Source: Cytophagales bacterium
Lineage (GTDB): Bacteria; Bacteroidota; Bacteroidia; Cytophagales; Cyclobacteriaceae
Direction: 5' to 3'
Length of the DNA stretch: 64,000 nucleotides
NCBI GenBank assembly: GCA_033344775.1
Contig: JAWPMT010000005.1
Location: 2,239,001 to 2,303,000, forward strand
Part shown: piece after piece, positions 8,089 through 17,338 of the stretch
Position numbering within the stretch: the first letter of the stretch is position 1
How the letters are laid out: each line of letters opens with the position of its first letter
Notes under the pieces: model-generated
The model's input: the letters and a program-made list of their open reading frames with translations, nothing else
The model's database searches: none
Told to the model about the DNA's origin: nothing
Translations under genes and position numbers: made by a program

Positions 8089-10899
8089 CTATTCAAACAC
8101 AGCCTGCAGCTCAGCCTTTCTTTGATTGTATTTATTACTCAATGCAAAGAGAGTAGCCCTGGGAAGATTTGTATCAGCCAATTTTGCTAATCCTTCTTCA
8201 GCATAAGTAAGTACCCCCAGATCCAGTGCTAACTCTACATACCTTACTTGATAGATCAAAGAGTTTTCATGGACATTGGAAGCATCAATTACCGCTTGAT
8301 AAGCTGCCAATGTATCTGTCTGAACCAGGTAATTGACAAAATTGATGGTCTTAATTTCATCGAAAGCATTTTTGGGGTCTTCCGAAGCAACAGGAAGTTC
8401 GGCATTAAAATATGATAGAGCCATGGCCCCTCTCTCCTTCATGGCTGAAGCTAATAATGGTTCAAATGCTTCATAATAGCTTTGGTAGCCTTCTGTGTTC
8501 TGAGCGGCAAATAATTCATGTTCTATTTTCAGCCACAAGTTCTCCACGAATTCTGGTTTGATGTTCAAATCTTTAAGGTGTCCAACCAGTGCTTCTGCTG
8601 AGAAATCTTGCCATCGGTAATACAAGTAATTGAAAGTGATCGTTGCTGTGGATTCCAAAACTTCCTGCATTTGATCAAAGTAAGGTTGTAGGGTTGGATC
8701 ATCAGCTATCAGTTGCTCCCACTGGGCTTTAGCTAGCGTCCAATTTCCCATTTCCGTCAAAGCAATGGCAGCGTTGAACGCACCAGAAGAAGATCCTGAA
8801 GCGGCTGCCTGTTCGAAATACGTAAAAGCCAGGTCCAGAAAGCCTTGCTCGAGCAACAACATGCCGATCAGATTTTGTAACTCTGCTTTTCGAAAGGCGG
8901 AAATTGAGAATTCCATTTCTCTTGCCCGCATATAGGCACCGCTGATGTCCCCGGTCAGGTAGCGGTTAAAAAGGTCTGCGAATTTGAGGTTTTCCTGTAG
9001 TTCACCATTGTAAGTCGCACTGATGGCCGTCTGATAATAGGCTGGATCAATGTGAATATTTCCTAAATAGGAGGCATTATTCAACAGGACGAAGTGATGG
9101 AGGTTCGCACTTGATTGAAGGTCGGTTGTATCAAAAGTCAGTGATCGCATTAGCCCATTGGCCAGTTGATAACCAATCATATTGGCTTTAACGGGCAGAT
9201 TTGCCGAAGAGTAGCTTTCAAAATCTGACTCAGGATTGGGCGAATTGGCGGATGCCAGTAGTCTCCATCGGTTTACTTCCGTTGCCATGTTCCAGTCGCC
9301 GGTACTCGGAGCTGCCGTCAACAATTGATTTGCTTCATCTATTCGACCATTGGTGACGAGCAAATTTGCCAGGTTATTATTGACTTCTCCTTTGGTCCCA
9401 AAATCCAGTTCACTGGTCCGCAGGTAGCTAATGGCTTTTGGCAAGCTGCTTTCTTTCACATTGACCGAAGCATTGACATAGGCTTGTGGCGTTGGATATC
9501 GTTGGGTAGCCCGATCAAAGCGATAGACTGCCCCTTCCGTATTACCCAAAAGCATGGCAGCCAACCCCAATTGATAATTGGAATAGTGGTTATTGTAGGC
9601 ATAGACGCCACCTTGCTCGTAGTAGCGATCGGCCAATGCATCATTGTTAAGCAAGCGTTCATAGTCCCCCAGGTAATTGTACCGAGCTCCCTGGATCAGA
9701 CGCATAGGTTCTTTATTGGCAAGGAAAAAGAATGCAGCAATAGCAATGAATCCTACCAGCTTGGCTGTAGCATACGGGAAATTTCGCTCACGGTATACGA
9801 TGCGATAGACAGCATGTCCGCCGATCAAGGCATCGATGAAATTCATGATGATATAAAGGAAAAATAAAGCGCCAAGACCAAGATGGGCGTAGGTGATCAG
9901 GTAATGAAAGGACTCATAGGCTGCATCATTACCATCGATAAAGGAGGTGCTCAAGAAGCCAAAACCAGTCAATCCAAATCCTATCAGAAAATGTCGGATA
10001 TCCAGGCTGATGCTGAGGTTTTCTTCCAGAAACTCTTGCTTGAATTTTAGGGTCCAGAGTGAAACCGCCACACTGACGGGTAGCAGGAAATAAGGATTTA
10101 AGAACGCGAGGGTATTGGCATAAATGCCTGCCTTTTTGAGGAAATATAAGGTGACAAATCCCAGGTAAATGATACTGACAAGGATGAAATGGCGTTCATT
10201 TCCCTTGCCCCTTGCTTGTGTCACTGCATAAAGGATCAAAAAGATGATCTCTTCTGCTACGAAGGCCACGAAAAAGAACGTAACGACGGAAAACCCTGCG
10301 ACAGAATTGGCTTTGAGATATTCGATGGCAAATTCAGCCTGACTATTTAATAGAAGTCCCAGGACCAAGAACAATCCTATGAATGCGACCAGGCGAAGCA
10401 AGAACCTTGTCTCTTTGAAAAAGGTATGAAAGGCATATCCAGGCCCCACGCAGAGCAGGATGGAGAGACCTAGCAGGACTTTAGAATTGGCTGGAAGGCC
10501 AAATAATTCCAGGACTCCAAAGTCTAGTGTCCACAAAAATAGAATGAGTAAACCATTGGAAACCAGGAACCAAAATTGCTTTAGGTAGGTAAAGCAAGCC
10601 AACAGATAGGCAATTCCTAACCAGGAAAGTAGAAAAGTCCAGTTGCCAATGGGACTCTTAATGACCTCACTTCCTTCAAAATTTTCTTCCAGGGTATATC
10701 GAACGCCTTTTAGCTCAAAATTGAAGAGACCTTTCTGAAAAGTGTCGGCCACAAAGTCATCGATCTGTGCGGAACTGGTCAGGTCCCAGCTGAGAAAATG
10801 CTGATGCCGGGTAATGTAAAAAAAACAATAACCGACAAGCATCGCTACCAATAAGGCAGTGAATCCTTTTCTGATCTTTTCCTCCCAGGGTTGGATCAT
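8089..10899 (-). CDS. Large polytopic membrane protein with C-terminal TPR region
   Basis: The 936-aa protein is hydrophobic over about residues 1-400, with around twelve predicted helices. It has a periplasmic-looking loop near residues 40-80 and a helix containing FVAEEIIFLILYAV. From about 410 to the end it is soluble and made of TPR-like helical pairs (for example NHYSNYQLGLAAMLLGNTEGAVYRFDRA). I do not recognise a family name. Its ATG overlaps the gatC stop (ATGA, 10896-10899), so it is probably translationally coupled to gatC. The context gives no function. Confidence 0.75.
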   Translation of the reverse strand: MIQPWEEKIRKGFTALLVAMLVGYCFFYITRHQHFLSWDLTSSAQIDDFVADTFQKGLFNFELKGVRYTLEENFEGSEVIKSPIGNWTFLLSWLGIAYLLACFTYLKQFWFLVSNGLLILFLWTLDFGVLELFGLPANSKVLLGLSILLCVGPGYAFHTFFKETRFLLRLVAFIGLFLVLGLLLNSQAEFAIEYLKANSVAGFSVVTFFFVAFVAEEIIFLILYAVTQARGKGNERHFILVSIIYLGFVTLYFLKKAGIYANTLAFLNPYFLLPVSVAVSLWTLKFKQEFLEENLSISLDIRHFLIGFGLTGFGFLSTSFIDGNDAAYESFHYLITYAHLGLGALFFLYIIMNFIDALIGGHAVYRIVYRERNFPYATAKLVGFIAIAAFFFLANKEPMRLIQGARYNYLGDYERLLNNDALADRYYEQGGVYAYNNHYSNYQLGLAAMLLGNTEGAVYRFDRATQRYPTPQAYVNASVNVKESSLPKAISYLRTSELDFGTKGEVNNNLANLLVTNGRIDEANQLLTAAPSTGDWNMATEVNRWRLLASANSPNPESDFESYSSANLPVKANMIGYQLANGLMRSLTFDTTDLQSSANLHHFVLLNNASYLGNIHIDPAYYQTAISATYNGELQENLKFADLFNRYLTGDISGAYMRAREMEFSISAFRKAELQNLIGMLLLEQGFLDLAFTYFEQAAASGSSSGAFNAAIALTEMGNWTLAKAQWEQLIADDPTLQPYFDQMQEVLESTATITFNYLYYRWQDFSAEALVGHLKDLNIKPEFVENLWLKIEHELFAAQNTEGYQSYYEAFEPLLASAMKERGAMALSYFNAELPVASEDPKNAFDEIKTINFVNYLVQTDTLAAYQAVIDASNVHENSLIYQVRYVELALDLGVLTYAEEGLAKLADTNLPRATLFALSNKYNQRKAELQAVFE

Positions 10900-11192
10900 T
10901 TTTTTTGATCAAGAACTTTAGGTACTAGAAAATGATGGCCGTCGTGTCCTGGCGCGTTCTTCAAACCCGCGTCTTTCGACAATTCACGCTTCGCTTTATC
11001 GGGACGCATTGCATTTTTCTCGAAAGACATTTGGGTCAATGGCGCTACTCCTTCCGTATCGACTTCTTTCAGTTTTTCAACCCAGGTCAGGATCTCTTCC
11101 ATATCTTGAAGCATCTCCTTCTCCATGGATGGATCCACCCCCAGACGTGCCAGGTGAGCTACTTTTTTTAAGGTCTCCTTGTCGATATTCAT
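10896..11192 (-). CDS. gatC: Asp-tRNA(Asn)/Glu-tRNA(Gln) amidotransferase subunit C
   Basis: The 98-aa GatC begins MNIDKETLKKVAHLARL, followed by MLQDMEEILTWVEKLKEVDTEGVAPL and a C-terminal VPKVL. These are the conserved parts of the subunit that stabilises GatA in the GatCAB complex. I chose ATG 11192 over an upstream ATG at 11216 because family members start four to eight residues before the conserved K-x-A-x-L-A-R-L. gatA and gatB are not in the window, which is usual for scattered gat genes. It overlaps the following membrane-protein gene by 4 bp. Confidence 0.9.
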   Translation of the reverse strand: MNIDKETLKKVAHLARLGVDPSMEKEMLQDMEEILTWVEKLKEVDTEGVAPLTQMSFEKNAMRPDKAKRELSKDAGLKNAPGHDGHHFLVPKVLDQKK

Positions 11193-11374
11193 TTGGTCGG
11201 CAAAACAGCTTTGCAATATTAACGTGACTTCCGGTCATATATTCCATCAAATTAATGTGGATAGCTACCTGTAAATCAAAGTTTTTCAGATTTTTTTTCA
11301 ACAGACTGTAATATTCCATGTGGAAGTGATACTAATTTCCTGAAATTTGAAAGCAACCTTAAATCATCATCGCT

Positions 11375-12292
11375 TTGGATTTACTTGAAATACAAAATGT
11401 AAGCAAGGCTTATAGCGGGCATGTTGCGCTCCGGGATATAAGTCTAGGCATACCAGAAAAATCCGTCTTTGGCCTGTTAGGGCCAAACGGCGCAGGCAAA
11501 ACAACACTGATTAGGATCATTACACAGATCATTAGCAGTGACTCGGGAAGCATTAAGCTCCGAGGGCAGGAAATTACTCCGGCTGACGTAAGAAAGATTG
11601 GCTACCTCCCTGAAGAAAGAGGTCTTTACAAAAAGATGAAGGTCGGGGATCAGTTGCTGTTCCTTGCTGGATTGAAAGGCTTGTCAAAAGCAGAAGCCAA
11701 AAAACAAATCAAGTTTTGGTTTGGAAAACTGAATATTGATGGCTGGTGGAACAAGAAAGTGGAAGACCTCTCGAAAGGAATGAGTCAAAAGATCCAGTTC
11801 ATTGCGACGGTACTTCATCAGCCGGACCTGATCATCCTGGATGAACCGTTTTCGGGTTTTGACCCTGTCAATGCAAACCTGATCAAAGAAAACATCCTGG
11901 AATTGCGTGATCGTGGTGCGACCATCATTTTCTCTACGCACCGAATGGAGTCGGTAGAAGAACTCTGTGATACGGTGGCCATGATCAATCACTCGAAAAA
12001 GATCCTCGATGGGTCTAACGAGGAGATCAAAGAAAGTTATCGAAACAATACGTTTCAAGTGGCACACACGAAATCATTAACAGCTCTGCCAGCAGGGTTT
12101 GAACTGCTGAGTACTGACAGTAACAACGGGTCTTTGGTCCATTCTGAGATTCAGATCCCACAAGCCAGTTCACCCAACGATTTATTACAAGCATTGCTTC
12201 CAATGACTGAAATACATTCATTCACAGAAAAAATTCCAAGCATGAACGACATCTTCATTATGAAAGTACAGGAAGGAGGGAATCATGAGTAA
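11375..12292 (+). CDS. ABC-2 type exporter, ATP-binding subunit
   Basis: The 305-aa ATPase has Walker A LLGPNGAGKTT, signature LSKGM, Walker B LIILDEP and switch histidine FSTHRM. After about residue 220 a C-terminal extension is typical of NatA/CcmA-like exporters (DUF4162 type). No ATG precedes the conserved start; TTG at 11375 puts LLEIQNVSKAYSG at the N-terminus. It overlaps the permease gene by 8 bp, so the two form one operon. The NatA/NatB arrangement suggests export of Na+ or small molecules, but the substrate is not visible in the sequence. Confidence 0.9.
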   Translation: MDLLEIQNVSKAYSGHVALRDISLGIPEKSVFGLLGPNGAGKTTLIRIITQIISSDSGSIKLRGQEITPADVRKIGYLPEERGLYKKMKVGDQLLFLAGLKGLSKAEAKKQIKFWFGKLNIDGWWNKKVEDLSKGMSQKIQFIATVLHQPDLIILDEPFSGFDPVNANLIKENILELRDRGATIIFSTHRMESVEELCDTVAMINHSKKILDGSNEEIKESYRNNTFQVAHTKSLTALPAGFELLSTDSNNGSLVHSEIQIPQASSPNDLLQALLPMTEIHSFTEKIPSMNDIFIMKVQEGGNHE

Positions 12293-13622
12293 CACGCGAT
12301 TCATCTTCGAAAGAGAGTACATGGAGCGAGTTAAGAAGAAATCGTTCCTGTTGGCGACCATACTTACGCCATTGATTTTTCCGGCCTTCATTGGGATCGT
12401 TGTTTTCCTTACCAAGTTGGACGACACTGGTGAGCGAAAGATCGAAATTGTAGATGAAAGCGGTCTGTTTGCGGATGGCTTTAACATCACGGAATATGAA
12501 ATAAACATGAGCGATCGTTCCATCGAGGAAGCCAAAGAAGCATTAAATGATGGCGAGTATTACGGGGTTTTGCACATTCCCAAACTCGATCTGGATAATC
12601 CAGAAGGCATTGGGTTTTACTCCAAGACCAATCCGGGATTTAACTTCATTGGTAAGTTCAGAGGACCGATCAGAGATCGTCTGGAAGACCTGAAAATGGA
12701 AGAACTTAACATTGACAAAGCGATCATAGAACAAATCAAGACGTCTGTTTCTATTGCCACTTTTAATGTAACTGACACAGGAGAATCCAAGGAGTCTGAT
12801 ACGAAAGTAGCCTCGGTTCTGGGTTACATCATGGCCTTTTTGACCTACATGTTTGTCTTTGTATATGGTAGTTTCATCATGCAGAGCGTGTTGAATGAAA
12901 AGACCAGTAAGATCGTTGAGATCATTGTGTCCTCTGTAAAGCCAACGCAATTGATGTTAGGTAAAGTTTTGGCTAATGGAGCAGTGGCGCTTACTCAGTT
13001 TGCGATATGGATCACACTTGTATTTGTGATCACGACTGCACTTTCCAGCATTTTCGGTTATGATCCACAAACTGCGCAGCAAGGCATGATGCAGGAGCAA
13101 ATGGAGATGGCAAAAACAATGGCCGATGATGCAGGTGTTGAGCAACCTGACATGCCTGACATGGTGAAGGAAATGTTCGACGTTATTTATAGCCTGCCTG
13201 TCGCTCAGATAATAGGCATGTTCTTGTTCTATTTCCTGGGCGGGTTCTTGTTGTATGGTGCATTATTCGCGGCAGTTGGATCTGCTGTCGACAGTATTCA
13301 GGAAGCACAACAATTCATGCTTCCGGTTTCCCTTCCGATCATACTGAGTATCATGCTTGTGAGTGTCGTCTTACAAAACCCCGATGGTGGTGCAGCAGTG
13401 ACGCTCTCTATGATCCCATTCACCAGTCCGATTTTGATGATGACCCGTGTGCCTTTTGGAGTGCCTGGATGGCAGATTGCCATTTCAATGATCTTGCTGG
13501 TAGGCGGTTTCTTATTCACGCTATGGTTGGCAGGACGAATCTATCGCGTAGGAATCCTGACCAGTGGAAGCAAAGTGACTTATAAGACCCTGGCCAAGTG
13601 GTTCTTGATGAAGAATTATTGA
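12285..13622 (+). CDS. ABC-2 type exporter, permease subunit (NatB-like)
   Basis: The 445-aa protein begins with a conserved cytoplasmic segment (FIFEREYMERVKKKSF), one transmembrane helix, and a large extracytoplasmic domain (about 45-175). Five or six helices follow, containing YGSFIMQSVLNEKTSKIVEI, the characteristic loop of the ABC-2 permease family (PF12698). A Met-rich acidic insert (MMQEQMEMAKTMADDAGV) lies between helices. It is encoded with the ATPase immediately upstream, and a strong terminator follows at 13650. Confidence 0.9.
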   Translation: MSNTRFIFEREYMERVKKKSFLLATILTPLIFPAFIGIVVFLTKLDDTGERKIEIVDESGLFADGFNITEYEINMSDRSIEEAKEALNDGEYYGVLHIPKLDLDNPEGIGFYSKTNPGFNFIGKFRGPIRDRLEDLKMEELNIDKAIIEQIKTSVSIATFNVTDTGESKESDTKVASVLGYIMAFLTYMFVFVYGSFIMQSVLNEKTSKIVEIIVSSVKPTQLMLGKVLANGAVALTQFAIWITLVFVITTALSSIFGYDPQTAQQGMMQEQMEMAKTMADDAGVEQPDMPDMVKEMFDVIYSLPVAQIIGMFLFYFLGGFLLYGALFAAVGSAVDSIQEAQQFMLPVSLPIILSIMLVSVVLQNPDGGAAVTLSMIPFTSPILMMTRVPFGVPGWQIAISMILLVGGFLFTLWLAGRIYRVGILTSGSKVTYKTLAKWFLMKNY

Positions 13623-13649
13623 TTTGTTAAGCTCAAAATAGAAGGAAGA

Positions 13650-13676
13650 GGGATGGCGAAGGCTATCCCTTTTTTT
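13650..13676 (+). terminator. Intrinsic terminator of the ABC exporter operon
   Basis: GGGATGGC-GAAG-GCTATCCC, an 8-bp stem with one G-T pair and a GAAG tetraloop, is followed by seven T residues. It begins 28 bp after the permease stop. Confidence 0.85.
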
Positions 13677-14318
13677 GTATCAATCTGAATTTCCGGGGAG
13701 AAGTTTCATTTTTCAATGATCCAAAAATGATTACGTTATTAGGTCTCCCTACCTCTAATAAAGTGATTTCTTGGTTCTGGAATTCCTGCCTAAGGGACAG
13801 TGAACCATGTTAACCTGAGTTTCTAAAACACGTCATTCTCGAAAAAAGGACTCAACACTTCTCCAAAGAGAGCATTTTGTCCCGGCCGGGGAGCGCCGGG
13901 ATTCTCCTCAGCGCGTTTAAGATATTCTCCGGACTGGGTGTCTGATATTTTCTGTTCTCCTAGGAATTTTTAGCCAGAAAATTCTGGAATGATCGATCCA
14001 CGCAGGACGCGCAGACGCGCTGAAAGACGTGTTTTGGAATCGAAATCATGCTATTAGGTGGTTTTTATAGCAGAGTGGCATTACACGTCAAACCCAAATT
14101 TTAACCTTTAGAGGATAATTTGCAGAAAATACGCTTGACTCTTTTTAATTCTTTTGGGAGTAAATTCTGAAGGCCTTCTTATAAGTCGTAGATGCATTGG
14201 GACTGGCGCTACCTTCCGGTCCGAATAAGTCTTTGCCTAATGAATAAGGATGGTTAGTTGATTGGGTTTTTTAATCGTTTTCATGAGCTAAATATACTAA
14301 AAGTATTTGCCTCCAAAA
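13677..14318. other. Gene-free interval of about 640 bp between converging operons
   Basis: No convincing coding frame was found. A small hairpin (TTATTAG/CTAATAA, 13736-13761) and the nested inverted-repeat element at 13825-14035 occupy most of it. On the minus strand near 14150-14290 about 40 open codons (reading through KDLFGPEGS to SQKN and a stop) lack a start codon; they could be a gene fragment or chance. Confidence 0.5.
13825..14035. repeat. Nested inverted-repeat element (MITE-like)
   Basis: The outer arms are AAAACACGTC (13825-13834) and GACGTGTTTT (14026-14035). Inner arms are TCAGCGCG (13908-13915) and CGCGCTGA (14016-14023). The left part contains GC-rich palindromes (CCGGCCGG). 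There is no coding frame. The left arm runs into CGTCATTC, which also occurs beside the left arm of the element at 23838. Confidence 0.55.
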
Positions 14319-15701
14319 TTACAATAGAACCACCCGCACACTATCTGCTTTAACGCGTAGTTTGAGCCACTGCTCAATCTTTTTCAAGTCCCCCTTTTTA
14401 GGTCGTTTGGTAAAGCCTGCCATGGCGATACAGACGGTATCTACCCTTGCACTGGACAGACGCTTGCAAATGGCATTGCTCATGGCAAAATCGGTAAGAC
14501 TCTCGTAATGGATTTGCAGTTCTTCTGTGATTTCCTCGACGGGATAAGCTGCCAATTGATATTTCACTAGTTCGTTTTCCAGAAACTCGATCTGCTGGTC
14601 TTTCGACTGAATGACTTCCTGATTTTGTCTGTAAAGGTCTTCCACAATGTCCAGCTTGATCTGGTCAGACATGATCTCAAACTTTTTGTCATTGGCACCA
14701 GGGTCAATATATCCTTGATGGATCACCAGGTCGCTACCTTCCAATTTAAACACAGGAAGCTGTTTTTTTAAGTTCTCAATTTGGTCTTGATCCAATGGTT
14801 TTCCATAAAGGGTCACCTCGATTTTGGCCTCATTGGGATGGTAATTAAAATCCTGAAGGATCACTTCCGTGTCATCAAAATCAAAAGCAGTTGAGATATA
14901 GTAGCGGGCATTTTGCTCAAACAAAGTTCTTTGTACGAGGTGATAGGCCAGGTACACGCTTGGAATGATCGTGATGATGACAAAAAAGCTGATGTAGCGT
15001 TTTACACGGACCTCCATTCCTGGGTCTTCGAACTTTTTCCGTGGATATTTCAGGAACCTGACGATCAGGAAAGTAGCGACGGTGATGAAAACACTGTTGA
15101 TGAAAAAGAGATAAAAGGCACCAACAAAATACACCAGGTTCCAATTGGCTAACCCATAACCAGCCGTGCACAAAGGTGGCATCAGTGCCGTGGCGATGGC
15201 CACTCCCGGGATGGCATTAGATTTTTCTTTACGTGATCCCACGACAATGCCTGCCAAACCTCCGAAAAACGCAATCAGTACGTCCCATAAAGTAGGATAG
15301 GTTCGTGCCAATAACTCAGATTGCGCTTCATGCAACGGAGTGATCCAAAAATATAGAGCAGAAGTCAATACACTGATGGCGACGGCAATGCCCAGATTAC
15401 GAAGGGCCTTTTTGATCAGGTCAAAATCATTGATACCAGCTCCAAGCCCAATCCCCATGATTGGACCCATCAAAGGAGAAATCAACATCGCACCGATCAC
15501 TACCGGCGTGGAATTGACATTCAGGCCAATGGAGGCAATAAAGATCGCGAAGATCAGGATCCAAAGGTTGGTCCCTTTGAATTCTACTCCTTTTGAAATC
15601 TCCTTGATGGTCGTAGACTCTCGTTCTTTATCTTCATGGAGGTCAAATAACTCCTTGAAGAAGGAGATCAGTGATTTTGTTGGATTACTTCGCCTGGCCA
15701 C
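14319..15701 (-). CDS. DUF389 domain membrane protein
   Basis: The 460-aa protein has five or six transmembrane helices in its N-terminal half. It carries the DUF389 (TIGR00341-type) signature PVVIGAMLISPLMGPIMGIG and later ATALMPPLCTAGYGLA. A soluble C-terminal region of about 200 aa includes a coiled coil (SKDQQIEFLENELVKYQ) and an alpha/beta end (VDTVCIAMAGFTKRPKKGD). The family's function is unknown; transport or stress roles have been suggested. The gene is divergent from the MutS-like gene. Confidence 0.85.
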   Translation of the reverse strand: MARRSNPTKSLISFFKELFDLHEDKERESTTIKEISKGVEFKGTNLWILIFAIFIASIGLNVNSTPVVIGAMLISPLMGPIMGIGLGAGINDFDLIKKALRNLGIAVAISVLTSALYFWITPLHEAQSELLARTYPTLWDVLIAFFGGLAGIVVGSRKEKSNAIPGVAIATALMPPLCTAGYGLANWNLVYFVGAFYLFFINSVFITVATFLIVRFLKYPRKKFEDPGMEVRVKRYISFFVIITIIPSVYLAYHLVQRTLFEQNARYYISTAFDFDDTEVILQDFNYHPNEAKIEVTLYGKPLDQDQIENLKKQLPVFKLEGSDLVIHQGYIDPGANDKKFEIMSDQIKLDIVEDLYRQNQEVIQSKDQQIEFLENELVKYQLAAYPVEEITEELQIHYESLTDFAMSNAICKRLSSARVDTVCIAMAGFTKRPKKGDLKKIEQWLKLRVKADSVRVVLL

Positions 15702-15918
15702 GGTTCAACTCTCTTTGGGTAAGTAATTTCTTTTGATAGCTCCTTTGAACTCAATATAGCGCAGATCATCAATCTTAAAATATTTTCAACCATAGGGCTA
15801 ATGGTTGGTTGTTTCGGAACGCTCAATTAAAACATATCTTTCGAATTTGACAACTTTACCAACCTTAACACAAGATGTTTGGAGTTCTTGCGTTGCCAAG
15901 GAGACCAACGAAAAACAG

Positions 15919-17238
15919 ATGAAGGATTTTCATTTTGACAGGCAGACCTTGAGTGATCTGGAGCTTTTTAAGGATCAAAGAGACCGCTCTCCTTCCATTT
16001 TTAGCCTGTTCAATCAAGCATTGACCCCAGGTGGAAGTACCCAGCTCATGGAACTGATGATGGCCCCGACTTCCGATATTCATCTGCTCAGGAAAAGAAC
16101 AAATCTCTTTGAATATTTGATGCAAAAAAACATCAAACTTGAGTTACGATCACATCAGGTGGAAGCAGTCGACAGGTACCTGGAGCTTAATGTATCCCTC
16201 TTGAAATCGAACTTGCTGGATCGTATTTATAAAACGGTAACTGAATGGCACAACCCGACCAATGAGTATTATTTGATTTATACGGGCATCAGGCAATTGT
16301 TGCTTGTATTGGAAGAAGTACATGAGCAATTAGATTTCACTGATGAGGAATTGCCAATTCTACTAAAGGAAGAAACTAATACTATTCGAGAATTATATCC
16401 GGTCATTCTGAAGGCATTGCCCAAAAAGAGGTCACAGTCGCAGCTGACTGGAAAAATGGATAAGTTTTGTCGCAAGACCCATAAACTGGAATTGCTGCGC
16501 CTAACTCGAGAGGTCAACCGGCTGGATGCGTATATTGGAATTGCACAAGCGGCTAAAATTCACAGTTTTCCATTGCCAAAATATTTGGAGGGGAACACGC
16601 CTGAAATATCATTCAACAAACTGAAGCATCCGCTATTAACAGAAGCCAAACCGTATGACTTCACGCTAGGTGAACCGCATAACATGTGCTTTTTGACCGG
16701 GCCTAACATGGCAGGTAAATCTACCTTTTTGAAAGCCCTGGGAATAGGTGTTTACCTTGGGCATCTAGGCTTCCCGGTCCCTGCCGGATCCGCAGAAATG
16801 ACGGTTTTTCGAGGGATGAGCACCACGATCAATTTACCGGATAATTTAGGCTTGGGACACAGCCACTACTATGCGGAGGTAAACCGGGTAAGAGAAGTCA
16901 CCGAATTGCTTCAGCAGCACCAACCTTTGTTTGTCGTTTTTGATGAGCTGTTTCGCGGTACGAATGTCTCGGACGCCAGAGAAGCTTCCACCGAAATCAT
17001 TGGTGCATTTTCGCAACTTAAGAACAGCGCTTTTTTAGTGTCCACTCATATCGTCGAAGTAGCAGAAGACCTGAAAGACACACTTGCTATCTCGTTCAAT
17101 TATATGGACCTCAAATGGATTGATGGAAAACCTCAATATAGCTATCAAATACAGTCAGGCGTATCTACGGAAAGACTGGGGATGTACATTCTGGAAGACG
17201 CTGGAGTCCTGGGAAATTTGCGGCAACTGCTGAATTGA
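15919..17238 (+). CDS. MutS-like ATPase without mismatch-recognition domain
   Basis: The 439-aa protein has the core and ATPase domains of MutS: Walker A LTGPNMAGKST, Walker B with FVVFDELFRGTN, signature-like loop GLGHSHYYAEV and switch VSTHIVE. The N-terminal mismatch-binding (FxE) and connector domains are absent, and so is a Smr nuclease. It therefore belongs with the Bacteroidota MutS-related proteins rather than MutS or MutS2, and its repair role is unproven. The frame is open back to a TTG at 15805; the ATG at 15919 directly precedes the conserved start (MKDFHFDRQTLSDL). Confidence 0.8.
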   Translation: MKDFHFDRQTLSDLELFKDQRDRSPSIFSLFNQALTPGGSTQLMELMMAPTSDIHLLRKRTNLFEYLMQKNIKLELRSHQVEAVDRYLELNVSLLKSNLLDRIYKTVTEWHNPTNEYYLIYTGIRQLLLVLEEVHEQLDFTDEELPILLKEETNTIRELYPVILKALPKKRSQSQLTGKMDKFCRKTHKLELLRLTREVNRLDAYIGIAQAAKIHSFPLPKYLEGNTPEISFNKLKHPLLTEAKPYDFTLGEPHNMCFLTGPNMAGKSTFLKALGIGVYLGHLGFPVPAGSAEMTVFRGMSTTINLPDNLGLGHSHYYAEVNRVREVTELLQQHQPLFVVFDELFRGTNVSDAREASTEIIGAFSQLKNSAFLVSTHIVEVAEDLKDTLAISFNYMDLKWIDGKPQYSYQIQSGVSTERLGMYILEDAGVLGNLRQLLN

Positions 17239-17338
17239 TCTTCAACTCAACTCAATAGAATTTTACTGAAATGTGGACATAGGCAAGGTTATTGCTGATC
17301 GGATTGGCGAATTACTAACCTGAACCCTTGCCGAATTC

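Noticed and set aside
9325-9867. 180-codon plus-strand frame inside the 936-aa gene
   Set aside because: It is antisense to a well-supported gene, has no domain or signal pattern, and its composition fits a shadow frame.
11077-11319. Minus-strand frame overlapping gatC in another phase
   Set aside because: The gatC frame explains the region with conserved residues; this one has none.
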